Shown: piece after piece, positions 7,217 through 16,165 of the stretch | How positions within the stretch are numbered: the first letter of the stretch is position 1 | Layout of the letters: each line of letters opens with the position of its first letter | Source of the DNA: Collinsella sp. AK_207A | GTDB taxonomy: Bacteria > Actinomycetota > Coriobacteriia > Coriobacteriales > Coriobacteriaceae | Assembly: GCF_902501965.1 (NCBI RefSeq) | Contig: NZ_CABWID010000001.1 | Location: forward strand, 1-64,000 | Length of the DNA: 64,000 bases | Direction: 5' to 3' | The notes under the pieces: model-generated | Database searches by the model: none | What the model saw: only the letters and a program-made list of their open reading frames with translations | What the model was told of the DNA's origin: nothing | Program-made: the position numbers and the translations under genes

Positions 7217-7894
7217 CTATCCGAACAGCTCCTTGTAGACGATAGCCGACCCCCGTCGGGTACCGGGGTCGCTCACCAGCTTGCCGCCCTTGATGAACAG
7301 AACGTCGTCAGCGAGGTCGTCGACGTTTCCCAAAATGTGCGAGGACATGAGCACGCCCACGCCGTCGCCGCACAGGGAGCGGACAATCTCAGAGTTCACC
7401 TCAAGATTCGTCGGGTCGAGCGCGTTCATGGGCTCGTCGAGCAACAGGTAGCGCGCGCCGGTCAGGTACCCGACGGCGAGCGCCACCTGTTGCCTCATCC
7501 CCAGGGACAGGAACCGGACCCGCTTGCCCAGGAACGAGTCGATCTTGCAGCGCTCCGCGAGCCGAAGGATATCGACCGGGGAGCCCCAGCACCGCTTGAC
7601 AATATCGAGGTTCTCCCGGACGGTGAGAAGAGGGTAGAGGATCGAGGCGTCCCCCGGCACGTAGAACACGAGCTTCCGGTACGCCGCCGCATCCTCGAGC
7701 GGCACGCCGTCGGCTGCAATCTCCCCCGAGCGCCTGATGTCATCAGCCGCGATGAGCGCCCGCATGAGCGTCGTCTTACCGCTCCCGTTCGGTGCGACGA
7801 GCGCGCGCACCCTGCCCGGAACGACCTCGCCAGACACACGGGACAGGAGCTCCCTTGTGCCGACCCTCACCGTCAAATCGCTAAACGCGAGCAT
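7217..7894 (-). CDS. ABC transporter ATP-binding protein
   Basis: This 225-residue ATPase energises a membrane exporter, most likely the permease encoded just upstream, whose 3' end it overlaps by 14 bases. It shows Walker A (APNGSGKTT, near residue 34), a variant signature FLSLGMRQQVALA, and Walker B YLLLDEPMNALDP, with the switch His in MSSHILG. The signature lacks the usual LSGGQ, and such SLGMRQ/SLGMKQR forms are common in ABC-2-type peptide and antibiotic exporters. The start ATG 7894 has GAGGAGGGG 5 nt upstream. Confidence 0.85.
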   Translation of the reverse strand: MLAFSDLTVRVGTRELLSRVSGEVVPGRVRALVAPNGSGKTTLMRALIAADDIRRSGEIAADGVPLEDAAAYRKLVFYVPGDASILYPLLTVRENLDIVKRCWGSPVDILRLAERCKIDSFLGKRVRFLSLGMRQQVALAVGYLTGARYLLLDEPMNALDPTNLEVNSEIVRSLCGDGVGVLMSSHILGNVDDLADDVLFIKGGKLVSDPGTRRGSAIVYKELFG

Positions 7895-9038
7895 GGGAAC
7901 CCCTCCTCATCCGATTCCAGCCTCGACGAACGAACGCGCATATCACGCCGGTGATGAAAATCAAAGCTGCGGAAACACCGAGCAGGACGCACATCCCCAG
8001 CTCCCACGTGGCCCCCTGGACCGGCAGGACGTCCGTAAGATTCAGGTAAGTCGGCCAGCCGCCGACGGGGGCGACGTACAAGTATGTCGTCGGGAGAAAG
8101 GGAAGGGCGTCATGCAGGATGAACGTCTCGTTGAAGTACTGCGGGATAGACGGCACGAACCCGAGCGCGATGAGGATGAGGCAACCGGGAACCGCCGTCC
8201 TCGAAACGGCGAACAGCGCGGCGGAGACGGAAGATGCGAACACCGTGACCGCAAGAAGCATCGCGATCGAGCGGAGAAGCGCCGAGAGCACCGTGAGCTC
8301 AAGGACCGATCCTCCTTGTATCATCACGACCGGGTACGACGGGTCCCCGACACCGTTCCTCAGCGCGCTCAGGAGCGCGGAGGGCAGCAGCGCCAAGACG
8401 AAACCCGCCACAAAAACGACCGTGGCGGCACATGCGGCGACAGCGATTTTCCCACGCTCACTCATGGGAAGCTGGAATCCGAAACGGTCGCTCTCGATCG
8501 CGCGAAAGGCTGCGAACGCGAGCGCGACCTGGGGCACGAAAAGAAGCAGCGGCGGGATGGTCCCGATGATCTCCGAAAGTCGGTACACCATCGGCTCTTG
8601 GACCGTCGTATCGAAGAGAACCGGGTCGTCCAGCCCCGCCAAGCCGTCGAGCAGGGCGGACGACGCCTCGAGAAGCGTCGGGTCCGCGCTCAGGTTCCCG
8701 TCCTCGTAGAGCCCCATATCGATCCGCGCTATCTCCGCCTGAGCCTTTAAGGAGGCGGCGACATCATCGCCCTGTGTCACCCTCAGTAACTCCAGCTGCC
8801 TCTCATTTGCATCTTTGATGTTCTGCGGCGCGGTATCGTATGCCCCGGAGGAGACCGCCGCCTCGAGAATATCGAGCCTGTTTACCTTGATGCTCTCCGC
8901 CTCGAATGTGAACGAACCCGTCTCCCCTGGGATGATCGAGGGCAGCGCGAAATATGCTGAAAGCAGGACGAGAAACAGGGGAAACAGTCCGTTTCTGGTC
9001 AAGATCCTAACCATCGACCTGAAACCCGCCATGAACAT
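7881..9038 (-). CDS. ABC-2-type membrane permease
   Basis: The protein is the likely membrane partner of the ATPase at 7217-7894. I choose ATG 9038 (MFMAGFRSMVRIL), preceded by GAGGGG; the longer open frame upstream lacks protein-like sequence. The 385 residues begin with one membrane helix (GLFPLFLVLLSAYFALPS) and an extracellular segment of about 150 residues with acidic and helical character. Five or so further helices follow towards the C-terminus. This one-helix, large loop, then helix-bundle layout is common in ABC-2 permeases involved in peptide export or self-immunity. No specific family name can be assigned. Confidence 0.75.
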   Translation of the reverse strand: MFMAGFRSMVRILTRNGLFPLFLVLLSAYFALPSIIPGETGSFTFEAESIKVNRLDILEAAVSSGAYDTAPQNIKDANERQLELLRVTQGDDVAASLKAQAEIARIDMGLYEDGNLSADPTLLEASSALLDGLAGLDDPVLFDTTVQEPMVYRLSEIIGTIPPLLLFVPQVALAFAAFRAIESDRFGFQLPMSERGKIAVAACAATVVFVAGFVLALLPSALLSALRNGVGDPSYPVVMIQGGSVLELTVLSALLRSIAMLLAVTVFASSVSAALFAVSRTAVPGCLILIALGFVPSIPQYFNETFILHDALPFLPTTYLYVAPVGGWPTYLNLTDVLPVQGATWELGMCVLLGVSAALIFITGVICAFVRRGWNRMRRGSHARV

Positions 9039-9177
9039 CGCAACCACCCCTCGCAACGTCTCATAAGCCAAGAGTACAGCCTTCCCGCTCGCGATTCTCA
9101 GACAAGCTAGCCGACGTTCAAAGACCATCGCCGAACGTATCGCCCGCCGCCGGCGCTGGCCACGGGCGCAAATCCCC

Positions 9178-9885
9178 TTACTCCCCCACGAAGTCCAGAA
9201 TCGCCTGCTGGGCGCACTCGTAATTCTCCAAGGACCTCTCATCCGCGACCACGATGTCGCAATCCGCATACTCCCCAAGCGGCAAGCCGTATTCGCCGGG
9301 CTCGTTTACCCGGTACGCGACGTTATCTGAAACAGGTACCTTGGAATACGGGGAACCCGAGAGGATGTAGCCGTCAATCCCAACGGAATCCGCAACGCGC
9401 TCAAGAAACAACACGTATTCGATTTCGGGGCGCATGGGTACCCCCCCGAACATGTACGCATCGCCCGGAACAAGTACCTTCCCATCCGGCCCTTTGTAAA
9501 TCCCAATCGGCTCAAACACCTTTATCGAGGATCCATCCTCTGAAGGGCTCCCCTTGATGACCCGCTTGATATGGAAATCAGTCAAAAGCGATTTGTGAAC
9601 GTACTCCCGCGTATCCCCGATCGACCCAAGGACAACCAAATCTGCCTCTCGCCCCAATTCGTCAATAGAAGGGCTATCCAGACCCGTTCCCAGCCTCTCA
9701 AGATCATCTATCGAATATGGAGCCACCACATACGCAAGGTTAGTGAACGACCGGGCATCCGAGCTACTATCCGAATAACTCATTCTCGCTGCGACGCCGA
9801 CGCAAACAGCGACGATGCACAGGGCCGCCCATGCGAGCGGCCACAACATCAATCGCTTCTCCTTCCCACCCATACTCCCTACCAT
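9178..9885 (-). CDS. membrane-anchored protein of unknown function
   Basis: The 235-residue product has an N-terminal membrane helix (LMLWPLAWAALCIVAVCVGVAA) and a long outside domain. This domain contains IDELGREADLVVLGSIGD, a strand-rich KRVIKGSPSEDGSSIKV region, and VPGDAYMFGG before a C-terminal part. I do not recognise the family. The start ATG at 9885 overlaps the stop of the upstream ATPase gene, so it is co-transcribed with the exporter; a second ATG at 9873 is also possible. Its place between the two ABC modules suggests an accessory or immunity role, which is inference only. Confidence 0.6.
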   Translation of the reverse strand: MVGSMGGKEKRLMLWPLAWAALCIVAVCVGVAARMSYSDSSSDARSFTNLAYVVAPYSIDDLERLGTGLDSPSIDELGREADLVVLGSIGDTREYVHKSLLTDFHIKRVIKGSPSEDGSSIKVFEPIGIYKGPDGKVLVPGDAYMFGGVPMRPEIEYVLFLERVADSVGIDGYILSGSPYSKVPVSDNVAYRVNEPGEYGLPLGEYADCDIVVADERSLENYECAQQAILDFVGE

Positions 9886-10553
9886 TCCTTCCGAATCGCC
9901 CCCTCGCTCATCTCAAAACGATAATCGGCCACAGCATCGAGCTCCGCCGCATCATGCGATACGATGACGATCGTCGCGCCGCGACGCTTCTCCTCGAGCA
10001 GCAACCCCCGCATCGAGCACCTCCCGACATCGTCGAGTGCGTTGGTTGGCTCGTCGAGGAGAATGATCGCGGGGCGCTCCATGATCGCTTGGGCAATGCA
10101 GAGCCTCTGGTGCATTCCCAAGCTATAGCTCTTCACCCGTCTTTTATCCTCGGGATCCAGCCCGACGCGACGCAGAGCGTTTTCAATTTCATCCTGCCCC
10201 ACCGCTCCGCGTATTGAGGCCAGCATTCTCAAGTTCTGAAAGCCAGTCAAGTCGTCCCATAACTTCATAGGCTCGATGAGGAAGCCCATGCTTTCAGGGA
10301 ATGTGTCCCCGCGAGCAACATCCCTCCCGAGCACGCGCACCTCTCCCTCATCGATTCTGATGAGGCCCGCAACGGCGCGCAAGAGCATCGTCTTGCCGGA
10401 CCCGTTGTGCCCGCGCACACCCGAAATCTCACCTCGGGGAAACTCGACGGTGACACCATCGAGTACAGTCTTCCCGTGTATGCGCTTTGTCACCCCGCGC
10501 AAGACAATCCCCTTGTCCGTGTGGACGCCATCAGATGTCGCATGCCCGCACAT
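9879..10553 (-). CDS. ABC transporter ATP-binding protein
   Basis: This is the ATPase of the second exporter in the island, 224 residues long. It shows Walker A GHNGSGKTM, signature YSLGMHQRLCIAQAI and Walker B AIILLDEPTNALDD, with a switch His in IVSHDAAEL. The SLGMHQR signature variant parallels the SLGMRQQ of the neighbouring ATPase. It lies between two permease genes (10610-12075) upstream and an anchored protein downstream, so it probably pairs with the two permeases as a LanFEG-like set. Substrate is unknown. Confidence 0.85.
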   Translation of the reverse strand: MCGHATSDGVHTDKGIVLRGVTKRIHGKTVLDGVTVEFPRGEISGVRGHNGSGKTMLLRAVAGLIRIDEGEVRVLGRDVARGDTFPESMGFLIEPMKLWDDLTGFQNLRMLASIRGAVGQDEIENALRRVGLDPEDKRRVKSYSLGMHQRLCIAQAIMERPAIILLDEPTNALDDVGRCSMRGLLLEEKRRGATIVIVSHDAAELDAVADYRFEMSEGAIRKEW

Positions 10554-10609
10554 ACCTCACCAGACTCCCTCCCAGCCACTCAACGGTCATCCCGCTCGGC
10601 AACGTAATC

Positions 10610-11293
10610 CTATTGTTGGAAAGAGAAGAACGAAATCAGAAACAGCACCACGAAAGCCATTCCGAATAGTGAAAACCGAAAAATGACATCCTTAAATGCA
10701 GGGCCGCCAAAGTCAACCGTAAGCCCCCAGCCGACAGAAGGAACCCCGCCCCCAACGACGTTTTGGGCCATAAAATCCCATAGTCCGTAGAGAACGCATC
10801 CCATGAACGCAATGGCGGGACTTCCGATCGCATACAGCAGGTTCACGTAGACCATAAAGGTAATTGAGCACACTGCCACCTGAAGCGCAAAAGAGCACCT
10901 CAGCGTGAAAACATCCGGCTGGACCGAAACGGCGAGCGCGATAGCGACGCCAGCCGAATGATTCAGCAGGGCCGACGCGACGAGCCCGAAAACGAGAGAC
11001 GCACCAAGGCACCGCAGCGATGCGCACCTGCGATCCCCCGACCATGCGGCAAAATGGCTCCCGGTCATCATGGCGGCGGGGCGCATGACCGCCACAACCA
11101 ACAGCGGCGTGAACACAAACGCCCCCATGTTCGCCCCGCTGCAAAACGCATAGGCGTCGCCAAACGTTTCCCCGATCACCAGTGCGCCGCGAGCAAGGGC
11201 GGCAGCCTGAACGAACCGCACTGCCAGCAAAAGGACTAGGGCGATTACAGCCGGACGGTTTCGATAGAACAAGACATATAGCACGGTTTTCAT
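10610..11293 (-). CDS. ABC-2-type membrane permease subunit
   Basis: A 227-residue integral membrane protein with about six hydrophobic segments, starting MKTVLYVLFYRNRPAVIALV and ending with a helix before ISFFSFQQ. Its ATG (11293) overlaps the stop region of the upstream permease gene by 4 bases, so the two are coupled. It likely forms the membrane channel with the 11290-12075 product and the ATPase at 9879-10553. No motif tells the substrate. Confidence 0.7.
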   Translation of the reverse strand: MKTVLYVLFYRNRPAVIALVLLLAVRFVQAAALARGALVIGETFGDAYAFCSGANMGAFVFTPLLVVAVMRPAAMMTGSHFAAWSGDRRCASLRCLGASLVFGLVASALLNHSAGVAIALAVSVQPDVFTLRCSFALQVAVCSITFMVYVNLLYAIGSPAIAFMGCVLYGLWDFMAQNVVGGGVPSVGWGLTVDFGGPAFKDVIFRFSLFGMAFVVLFLISFFSFQQ

Positions 11294-12075
11294 AGGAGCA
11301 CATCCTTCCCTTTCGCAAAGGGGGCGAAGGAGGCTGCCAGAGATAGAACAGTCATGATCAGCAAAAGACCTGCAAAGTATACGGAGTCCCCCGCCTGGCT
11401 CGCGATATCAGGGTAACAGTACGGGAAATGCAGGTAACCGGATGCGGAGTCGACGACCATCGGAGCGAACTGGAACAGGGCAAGCGACACGAGCGTCGGC
11501 AAAGCCAAGGGCAGGGCCTTATGCCTGCCGACAATAAACGTCAGACCGAAGCTAATCAAAGAGCAGGCTCCCGCCCGCCCCGCAGACCAAATTGCGAAGA
11601 CCGCATTGTATAAGTAGGGGCTGTCCATCCGAAGGTCGTACATAAGACCGTCGTCCGGAATTACCTCGATATAGATGGGCGTATCTAGATACCCCCCATA
11701 CACCCCATCAACAGGAAAAGCGACAAACGCCAACAGCTGCAGCAACAGCAGCATCCCAAACACAAGGAGAAAGCCCGCTACATACGTCAGCACGATGTTA
11801 GCAACCAAATACGACCGCAGGGACGACCTAGATGCCAAACACCCCGCGATGCCTCTCTTTATATCGTCGCGAGCGCTACCGGAGAAAGCTAGCGCCGAGA
11901 GAACCGGCATGAAAAAATAACCCGCCGTTTGCACGTCCGGCTCCGGACGGAACTCGTGCGCCGGCCCCATCATCTTCTCCCAGGTCTTCCTGTTGCGCCC
12001 CTCCCCGAGCTGCCCGCGCATGAGCGACGTCCCGTCCCCGACGTGTGCGGCCTCGTGCGGCCACTTGAACCGCAT
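11290..12075 (-). CDS. ABC-2-type permease, N-terminus probably altered
   Basis: The open frame codes for 261 residues. From about residue 48 on it is a normal ABC-2 permease: a first helix (AGYFFMPVLSALAFSG), the polar turn SARDDIKRGIAGCLASRSSL, then four or five more helices. The first 47 residues (RFKWPHEAAHVGDGTSLMRG and following) are polar and lack the N-terminal helix expected before the ARDDIKRG turn. The frame stays open upstream to about 12144 without a better start, and the region abuts the Rpn remnant. I infer that the 5' end was replaced by recombination. Function may be lost. Confidence 0.6.
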   Translation of the reverse strand: MRFKWPHEAAHVGDGTSLMRGQLGEGRNRKTWEKMMGPAHEFRPEPDVQTAGYFFMPVLSALAFSGSARDDIKRGIAGCLASRSSLRSYLVANIVLTYVAGFLLVFGMLLLLQLLAFVAFPVDGVYGGYLDTPIYIEVIPDDGLMYDLRMDSPYLYNAVFAIWSAGRAGACSLISFGLTFIVGRHKALPLALPTLVSLALFQFAPMVVDSASGYLHFPYCYPDIASQAGDSVYFAGLLLIMTVLSLAASFAPFAKGKDVLL

Positions 12076-12156
12076 CAGGTAGTCGCGTCGCGCCCTATCG
12101 CGTTCATCATGTCGCGCCCCCCGACTCGGGGACGAGTGTTCTCAAGGGGATGGTAG

Positions 12157-12717
12157 GCGCGCATACGGACAAAATGCAGACGGTGGATTAACATAACCTC
12201 GGACCTGAAGCCCGTGTACATCATCTTCATCTGCCTGGAGGATCCTTTTTGCAAGGATCTTCCGATATACACCTTTACGAGCCGATGCAAGGAAGATTCC
12301 TCGGTGGCATTTGAGAACGGGACGATCGACATCGTGCGGAACGCTGCGGGGGACCCGTCGATGACGAACACCGGCATCGCGAGCCTGCTGCAATACGTGG
12401 AGTCGGACAAGGCGAACGGCTCAGATTCGCTCACGACGCGATTGAGCCAAGCTGTCCGAGATGCTCACGAGGACGAGGAGCGGGTGAACAACATGAACAT
12501 GCTCGACTGGGATATCCGCGATGCGCGGGCGGCCGCTGCGAAAGAGGGCCGGGCCGAGGGCTGTGCCGAGGGGACCGGGAATGAGCAGGATCGGGGCTCC
12601 TCGCTCATCGCCGCCATGGAACGGGACGGTCTCGGCCCCCAGGAGATCCTCGAAGTCCTGAAGGATCCCGCAAAACGCGAGGAACTGCACGGAAAGTACG
12701 GTATCGCCGCATAGCGC
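12157..12717 (+). pseudogene. 5'-truncated Rpn/PDDEXK_2 nuclease-transposase remnant
   Basis: Rpn-type proteins are PD-(D/E)XK nucleases linked to DNA recombination and are common and multi-copy in gut bacteria. Here only the C-terminal half is present. VYIIFICLEDPF, LPIYTFTSRCKED and NGTIDIVRNAAGD match the conserved central block, followed by a charged helical tail, EERVNNMNMLDWDIRDARAA, and a Glu/Gly-rich segment. The N-terminal catalytic residues are missing, since the frame is closed at 12154. A GTG at 12214 could start a short product without nuclease activity. It marks the end of the accessory island. Confidence 0.7.
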
Positions 12718-12741
12718 TCCCCGCCAAATCGGATACGACGA

Positions 12742-12767
12742 CGCGAACGGCTGACCGGCCGTTCGCG
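12742..12767 (+). terminator. hairpin after Rpn remnant
   Basis: A perfect 10-bp stem, CGCGAACGGC with GCCGTTCGCG, encloses 6 nt, 24 nt after the stop of the Rpn remnant. A short T-containing stretch (GGCACTTGTTG) follows. It is a plausible weak intrinsic terminator separating the remnant from the oxidoreductase operon. Confidence 0.5.
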
Positions 12768-12859
12768 GGCACTTGTTGACACCTTGTCTATGCGAGGGCC
12801 CCTTACCCCTTTCACCCGGATACCATGGCAGCGTTGACCTCTAGGGACGGGAGGCCCTC

Positions 12860-14383
12860 TTGGAGCGTTACGACATCGCCATCGTGGGAGCCGGCATCAC
12901 CGGATGTGCTATAGCCCGGCAGCTTTCCCGCTATGATATCTCGCTATGCGTGCTGGAATCCGGTAACGACGTGGCTCTCGGAGCGTCAAAGGCAAACGGC
13001 GGACTCGTCCATGCTGGCTACGATCCTGCCCCTCATACGGTCAAGGCAACGGTCAATGCCCGTGGATGCGAGTTGTACGGCACCTGGTCCCGCGAGCTCG
13101 GGTTCACGTTTCATCGTACGGGCTCGCTTGTCGTTGGGTTTACGTCCGATGACCGCGAGCGGGTAATGGCGCTCTACCGAAACGGCATCGCCAATGGCGT
13201 GGACAAGCTTCCCGCAGCGCCCGGGCATGCCGAGGAGCTGCGATTCCGCATCATCGATGATGCGGAGGACCTACACGAGCTGGAGCCCCGCGTAAGCGAT
13301 CGGGCAACCTGCGGTCTCTGGTGCGCGGCGACGGGCGTGGTCGACCCCTTTGAGGTGGCCATCGCCGCCGCGGAGAACGCGGCGGCGAACGGCGTGGGGT
13401 TCCTGATGGGCACACGGGTTCGGAGCATCCACCAGGCGAACCGGGGCTTTGAGATAGAAACCGATACCGGAAGCGTAGGCGCACGCTACCTCATCAACGC
13501 CGCCGGCAGCGGATGCGCGGACATCTCCCGCATGGCGGGAGGCGAGGAGCTCGAACTTGACTGGCGACAGGGCAACATCGTCATTCTGGACAAGGAGCCG
13601 CGCCCGCTCCTTCCCCTCTACCCGGTACCGACCCCTGTTTCCAAAGGCGTGATCGTGGCCGGCACGGTACATGGGAACACCGTCATCACCGCCACGGCCC
13701 GGCTGCGGGAACCAGGAGATGACGACACGTACGCCCAGGATGTGGAGGAGCTGCTCGAGGGTGCTCGAAGGCTCGTCCCCGACCTCGACACCAAACGCGT
13801 CGTGCGGCCGTTTGCCGGTGGGCGGGCGGTCATCAAGGGCATGAACGACTTCCTCATCTGCAGATCTCGCCTCCAGCCAAGGCTGTTCCAGGCAGCGGGC
13901 ATGCAATCGCCCGGCGTGGCGAGCGCACCTGCGGTTGCCGAGCGGATGGAGCGGCTGCTGCGCGAGGCGGGGATCGAGCTTCGTGAGCGAGCATCGTGGA
14001 ATCCCATTCGGAAAGCACCCGTTGATTTCGATCTGGCGGAACCCGAAGAGCAGGATCGCCTCATCGCAGACGACCCTGCGTGGGGACGCATCTTCTGCCG
14101 GTGCGAGACGGTTCCCGAAGCGGAGGTGGTAGCCGCTATACGCCGCGTGCCGGGCGCGCGCTCCGTTGAGGGCGTCAAGCGTCGCTGCCGTGCCGGCATG
14201 GGCAGGTGCCAGGGCGGATTCTGCCAGAGCCGGGTGGTGGCAGTGCTCGCGCGTGAGCTCGGCTGCAACCCTTCCGAAGTGCCGCTCGAGGATGTCGGCT
14301 CTCCCCTGTTGTACGGCACCGTGAAAGGAGATGCGCGCGATAGCATCGCGCATCGCGAGCAGGGAGCTGATTTCCATGGGTGA
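12860..14383 (+). CDS. GlpA-like FAD-dependent oxidoreductase with BFD domain
   Basis: This 507-residue flavoprotein resembles the catalytic subunit of anaerobic glycerol-3-phosphate dehydrogenase. It starts at TTG 12860, with GGGAGG 5 nt upstream. An N-terminal FAD-binding Rossmann motif (DIAIVGAGITGCAIAR) opens a DAO-type domain to about residue 360. Near residues 415-455 a BFD-like iron-sulfur domain shows FCRCE...RRCRAGMGRCQGGFC. It overlaps the next gene by 8 bases. With the two genes downstream it forms a three-part unit common in Clostridia and Coriobacteria. The substrate is probably glycerol-3-phosphate or a similar hydroxy acid, by family rather than by a residue I can point to. Confidence 0.85.
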   Translation: MERYDIAIVGAGITGCAIARQLSRYDISLCVLESGNDVALGASKANGGLVHAGYDPAPHTVKATVNARGCELYGTWSRELGFTFHRTGSLVVGFTSDDRERVMALYRNGIANGVDKLPAAPGHAEELRFRIIDDAEDLHELEPRVSDRATCGLWCAATGVVDPFEVAIAAAENAAANGVGFLMGTRVRSIHQANRGFEIETDTGSVGARYLINAAGSGCADISRMAGGEELELDWRQGNIVILDKEPRPLLPLYPVPTPVSKGVIVAGTVHGNTVITATARLREPGDDDTYAQDVEELLEGARRLVPDLDTKRVVRPFAGGRAVIKGMNDFLICRSRLQPRLFQAAGMQSPGVASAPAVAERMERLLREAGIELRERASWNPIRKAPVDFDLAEPEEQDRLIADDPAWGRIFCRCETVPEAEVVAAIRRVPGARSVEGVKRRCRAGMGRCQGGFCQSRVVAVLARELGCNPSEVPLEDVGSPLLYGTVKGDARDSIAHREQGADFHG

Positions 14384-15758
14384 ACCGCGGAGCGATACGC
14401 GCTTTGATGTGGTGGTCATCGGCGGCGGGCCGGCGGGCATGGGCGCCGCGCTCACGGCGCACGCGCACGGATGCCGCGTCGCCATCGTGGAGCGCGACGC
14501 GCACCTGGGCGGCATTCTCCGCCAGTGCATCCATCCCGGCTTCGGCCTTGCGCTCTTCAAAGAGGAGCTTACGGGACCGGAGTACGCGCAACGGCTCATC
14601 AACCGCGTGAAGGTCACCGATATCGTTGTCCTATGCGGATCGATGGTGACCTCAATCGATAGAGAAGCATGCGCATCTTCAACTGAACAGCATGACAGCA
14701 GCCATGAAAAGGGCGAGCCGCGCCCGACCCACCTTGTCAGGCTCATAAGCGAGCACGGGGCCGTCACGCTGAGCACCAAGTCCGTAGTACTCGCCATGGG
14801 ATGTCGCGAACGCACCCGTTCGGAAATCAAGATTCCGGGAAGCAGGCCCGCAGGCGTGTTTACCGCGGGGCTCGCCCAACGGTACCTGAACGTGGAGAAT
14901 CAGCTTCCCGGGCATCGTGCCGTCATCCTCGGATCCGGCGACATCGGCCTCATCATGGCGCGGCGCTGCCGACTTGAAGGCATGGAGGTCGAAGGCGTGT
15001 ACGAGATCATGCCCTACGCCAACGGCCTCAACCGAAACATCCGCAACTGTCTCGATGACTTCGGCATTCCCCTGCATCTCTCCACCACGGTCACGAAGAT
15101 CATCGGAACCCGGCGGTTGGAAGCCGTCGAGGTCACCCGCGTGGACGAGCATCTTCAACCTATTCCCGGAACCGAACGACGCATTTCCTGCGATACCCTG
15201 CTCCTCTCGGTGGGCTTGGTGCCCGAGAACGAGCTTTCGACGGCGGCCGGCGTTGAGCTGGATCCCCGAACGCGCGGAGCCAAGGTCGATCAACATCTGA
15301 TGACGACGGTACCCGGCATCTTCAGCTGCGGCAACGTGCTGCACGTGCACGACCTTGCCGACAATGCTGAGAGCGAGGCCGAACGGGCCGGTACCCAAGC
15401 GGCGTACTGGGCCAGGAGTGAAAGCCATTCGATCGACAACCCGAGCACAGAGACGACGGCACAAGAAGGCGATCGTGACGCCGTCGACGACATCGTCCTC
15501 GAGCCAGAAGGACTTGCCGGTTACGTGGTTCCAAACCGCATCACCTGCCGAGATGAACGCGTCAAAGTATTCTTCCGCGTGAAGCGACCGGTTGAGAATG
15601 CGGTGCTTCGCGTTCGAATGGGCGGCGTCGTCATCTTTGAGGGCAAACCTCGGGCGTACAAGCCGAGCATCATGGAGGGTGCCACACTCACCCCCGCCAT
15701 GCTCATGAAGGCGGGTACCACGCTAACCGTAGGCATCGACGAAGTTGAGGAATCGTGA
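14376..15758 (+). CDS. FAD/NAD-dependent oxidoreductase, GlpB-like partner
   Basis: I choose ATG 14376 (MGEPRSDTRFDVVVIGGGPA), with AGGGAG 9 nt upstream, rather than an earlier ATG inside the previous gene. The 460-residue product has two dinucleotide folds, VVVIGGGPAGMGAAL for FAD and AVILGSGDIGLIMARR for NAD(P). A Cys near residue 49 lies in LRQCIHPGFG. The second gene of the operon, it presumably passes electrons between the BFD-bearing dehydrogenase and the DUF1667 protein. Its stop overlaps the GTG start of the next gene, so the three are translated together. Confidence 0.85.
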   Translation: MGEPRSDTRFDVVVIGGGPAGMGAALTAHAHGCRVAIVERDAHLGGILRQCIHPGFGLALFKEELTGPEYAQRLINRVKVTDIVVLCGSMVTSIDREACASSTEQHDSSHEKGEPRPTHLVRLISEHGAVTLSTKSVVLAMGCRERTRSEIKIPGSRPAGVFTAGLAQRYLNVENQLPGHRAVILGSGDIGLIMARRCRLEGMEVEGVYEIMPYANGLNRNIRNCLDDFGIPLHLSTTVTKIIGTRRLEAVEVTRVDEHLQPIPGTERRISCDTLLLSVGLVPENELSTAAGVELDPRTRGAKVDQHLMTTVPGIFSCGNVLHVHDLADNAESEAERAGTQAAYWARSESHSIDNPSTETTAQEGDRDAVDDIVLEPEGLAGYVVPNRITCRDERVKVFFRVKRPVENAVLRVRMGGVVIFEGKPRAYKPSIMEGATLTPAMLMKAGTTLTVGIDEVEES

Positions 15759-16165
15759 GCGCAGTGGAGCAGATTGAGGAGATGCAGTTCAGCTGCACGA
15801 CATGCCCACGCGAATGCGAGCTTGCGGTATCCGTGAGCAGGAGGGGCACTGGCGCCGTCGCCGTCGAAGACGTGCAGGGAAACCGGTGTCCCCGCGGGAG
15901 GCACTTTGCGGAACGCGAGGTAACCGACCCCGTTCGCATACTCACGACCACGCTTCCCGTACGAGGCGGCGATGAGCTGCTCGTACCGGTGAGAACCACG
16001 GAGCCGATTCCGCTTCGCCTTCACGCGGAAGCAATGGAGACCCTGCGGCACATCACGGCTTCCGCGCCCATCACGATGGGAGACGCACTCATCTCGAACG
16101 TACTCGACACGGGAGTCGACGTTATCGCGAGCATGGACGTGGCTGAGAAACGGACCTCGAGCTAG
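15755..16165 (+). CDS. DUF1667 protein with cysteine motifs
   Basis: A 136-residue protein starting at GTG 15755, overlapping the previous stop by 4 bases. Its N-terminus has two Cys pairs, CTTCPRECEL and NRCPRG, as in DUF1667 proteins, suggesting an iron-sulfur or metal site. The rest is a beta-rich domain (VRILTTTLPVRGGDELLVPV). Family members nearly always follow a GlpA-like and a GlpB-like oxidoreductase, as here, and may act as the electron-transfer component in place of GlpC. Its TAG and the TAG of the convergent gene share the CTAG at 16162-16165. Confidence 0.85.
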   Translation: MSAVEQIEEMQFSCTTCPRECELAVSVSRRGTGAVAVEDVQGNRCPRGRHFAEREVTDPVRILTTTLPVRGGDELLVPVRTTEPIPLRLHAEAMETLRHITASAPITMGDALISNVLDTGVDVIASMDVAEKRTSS

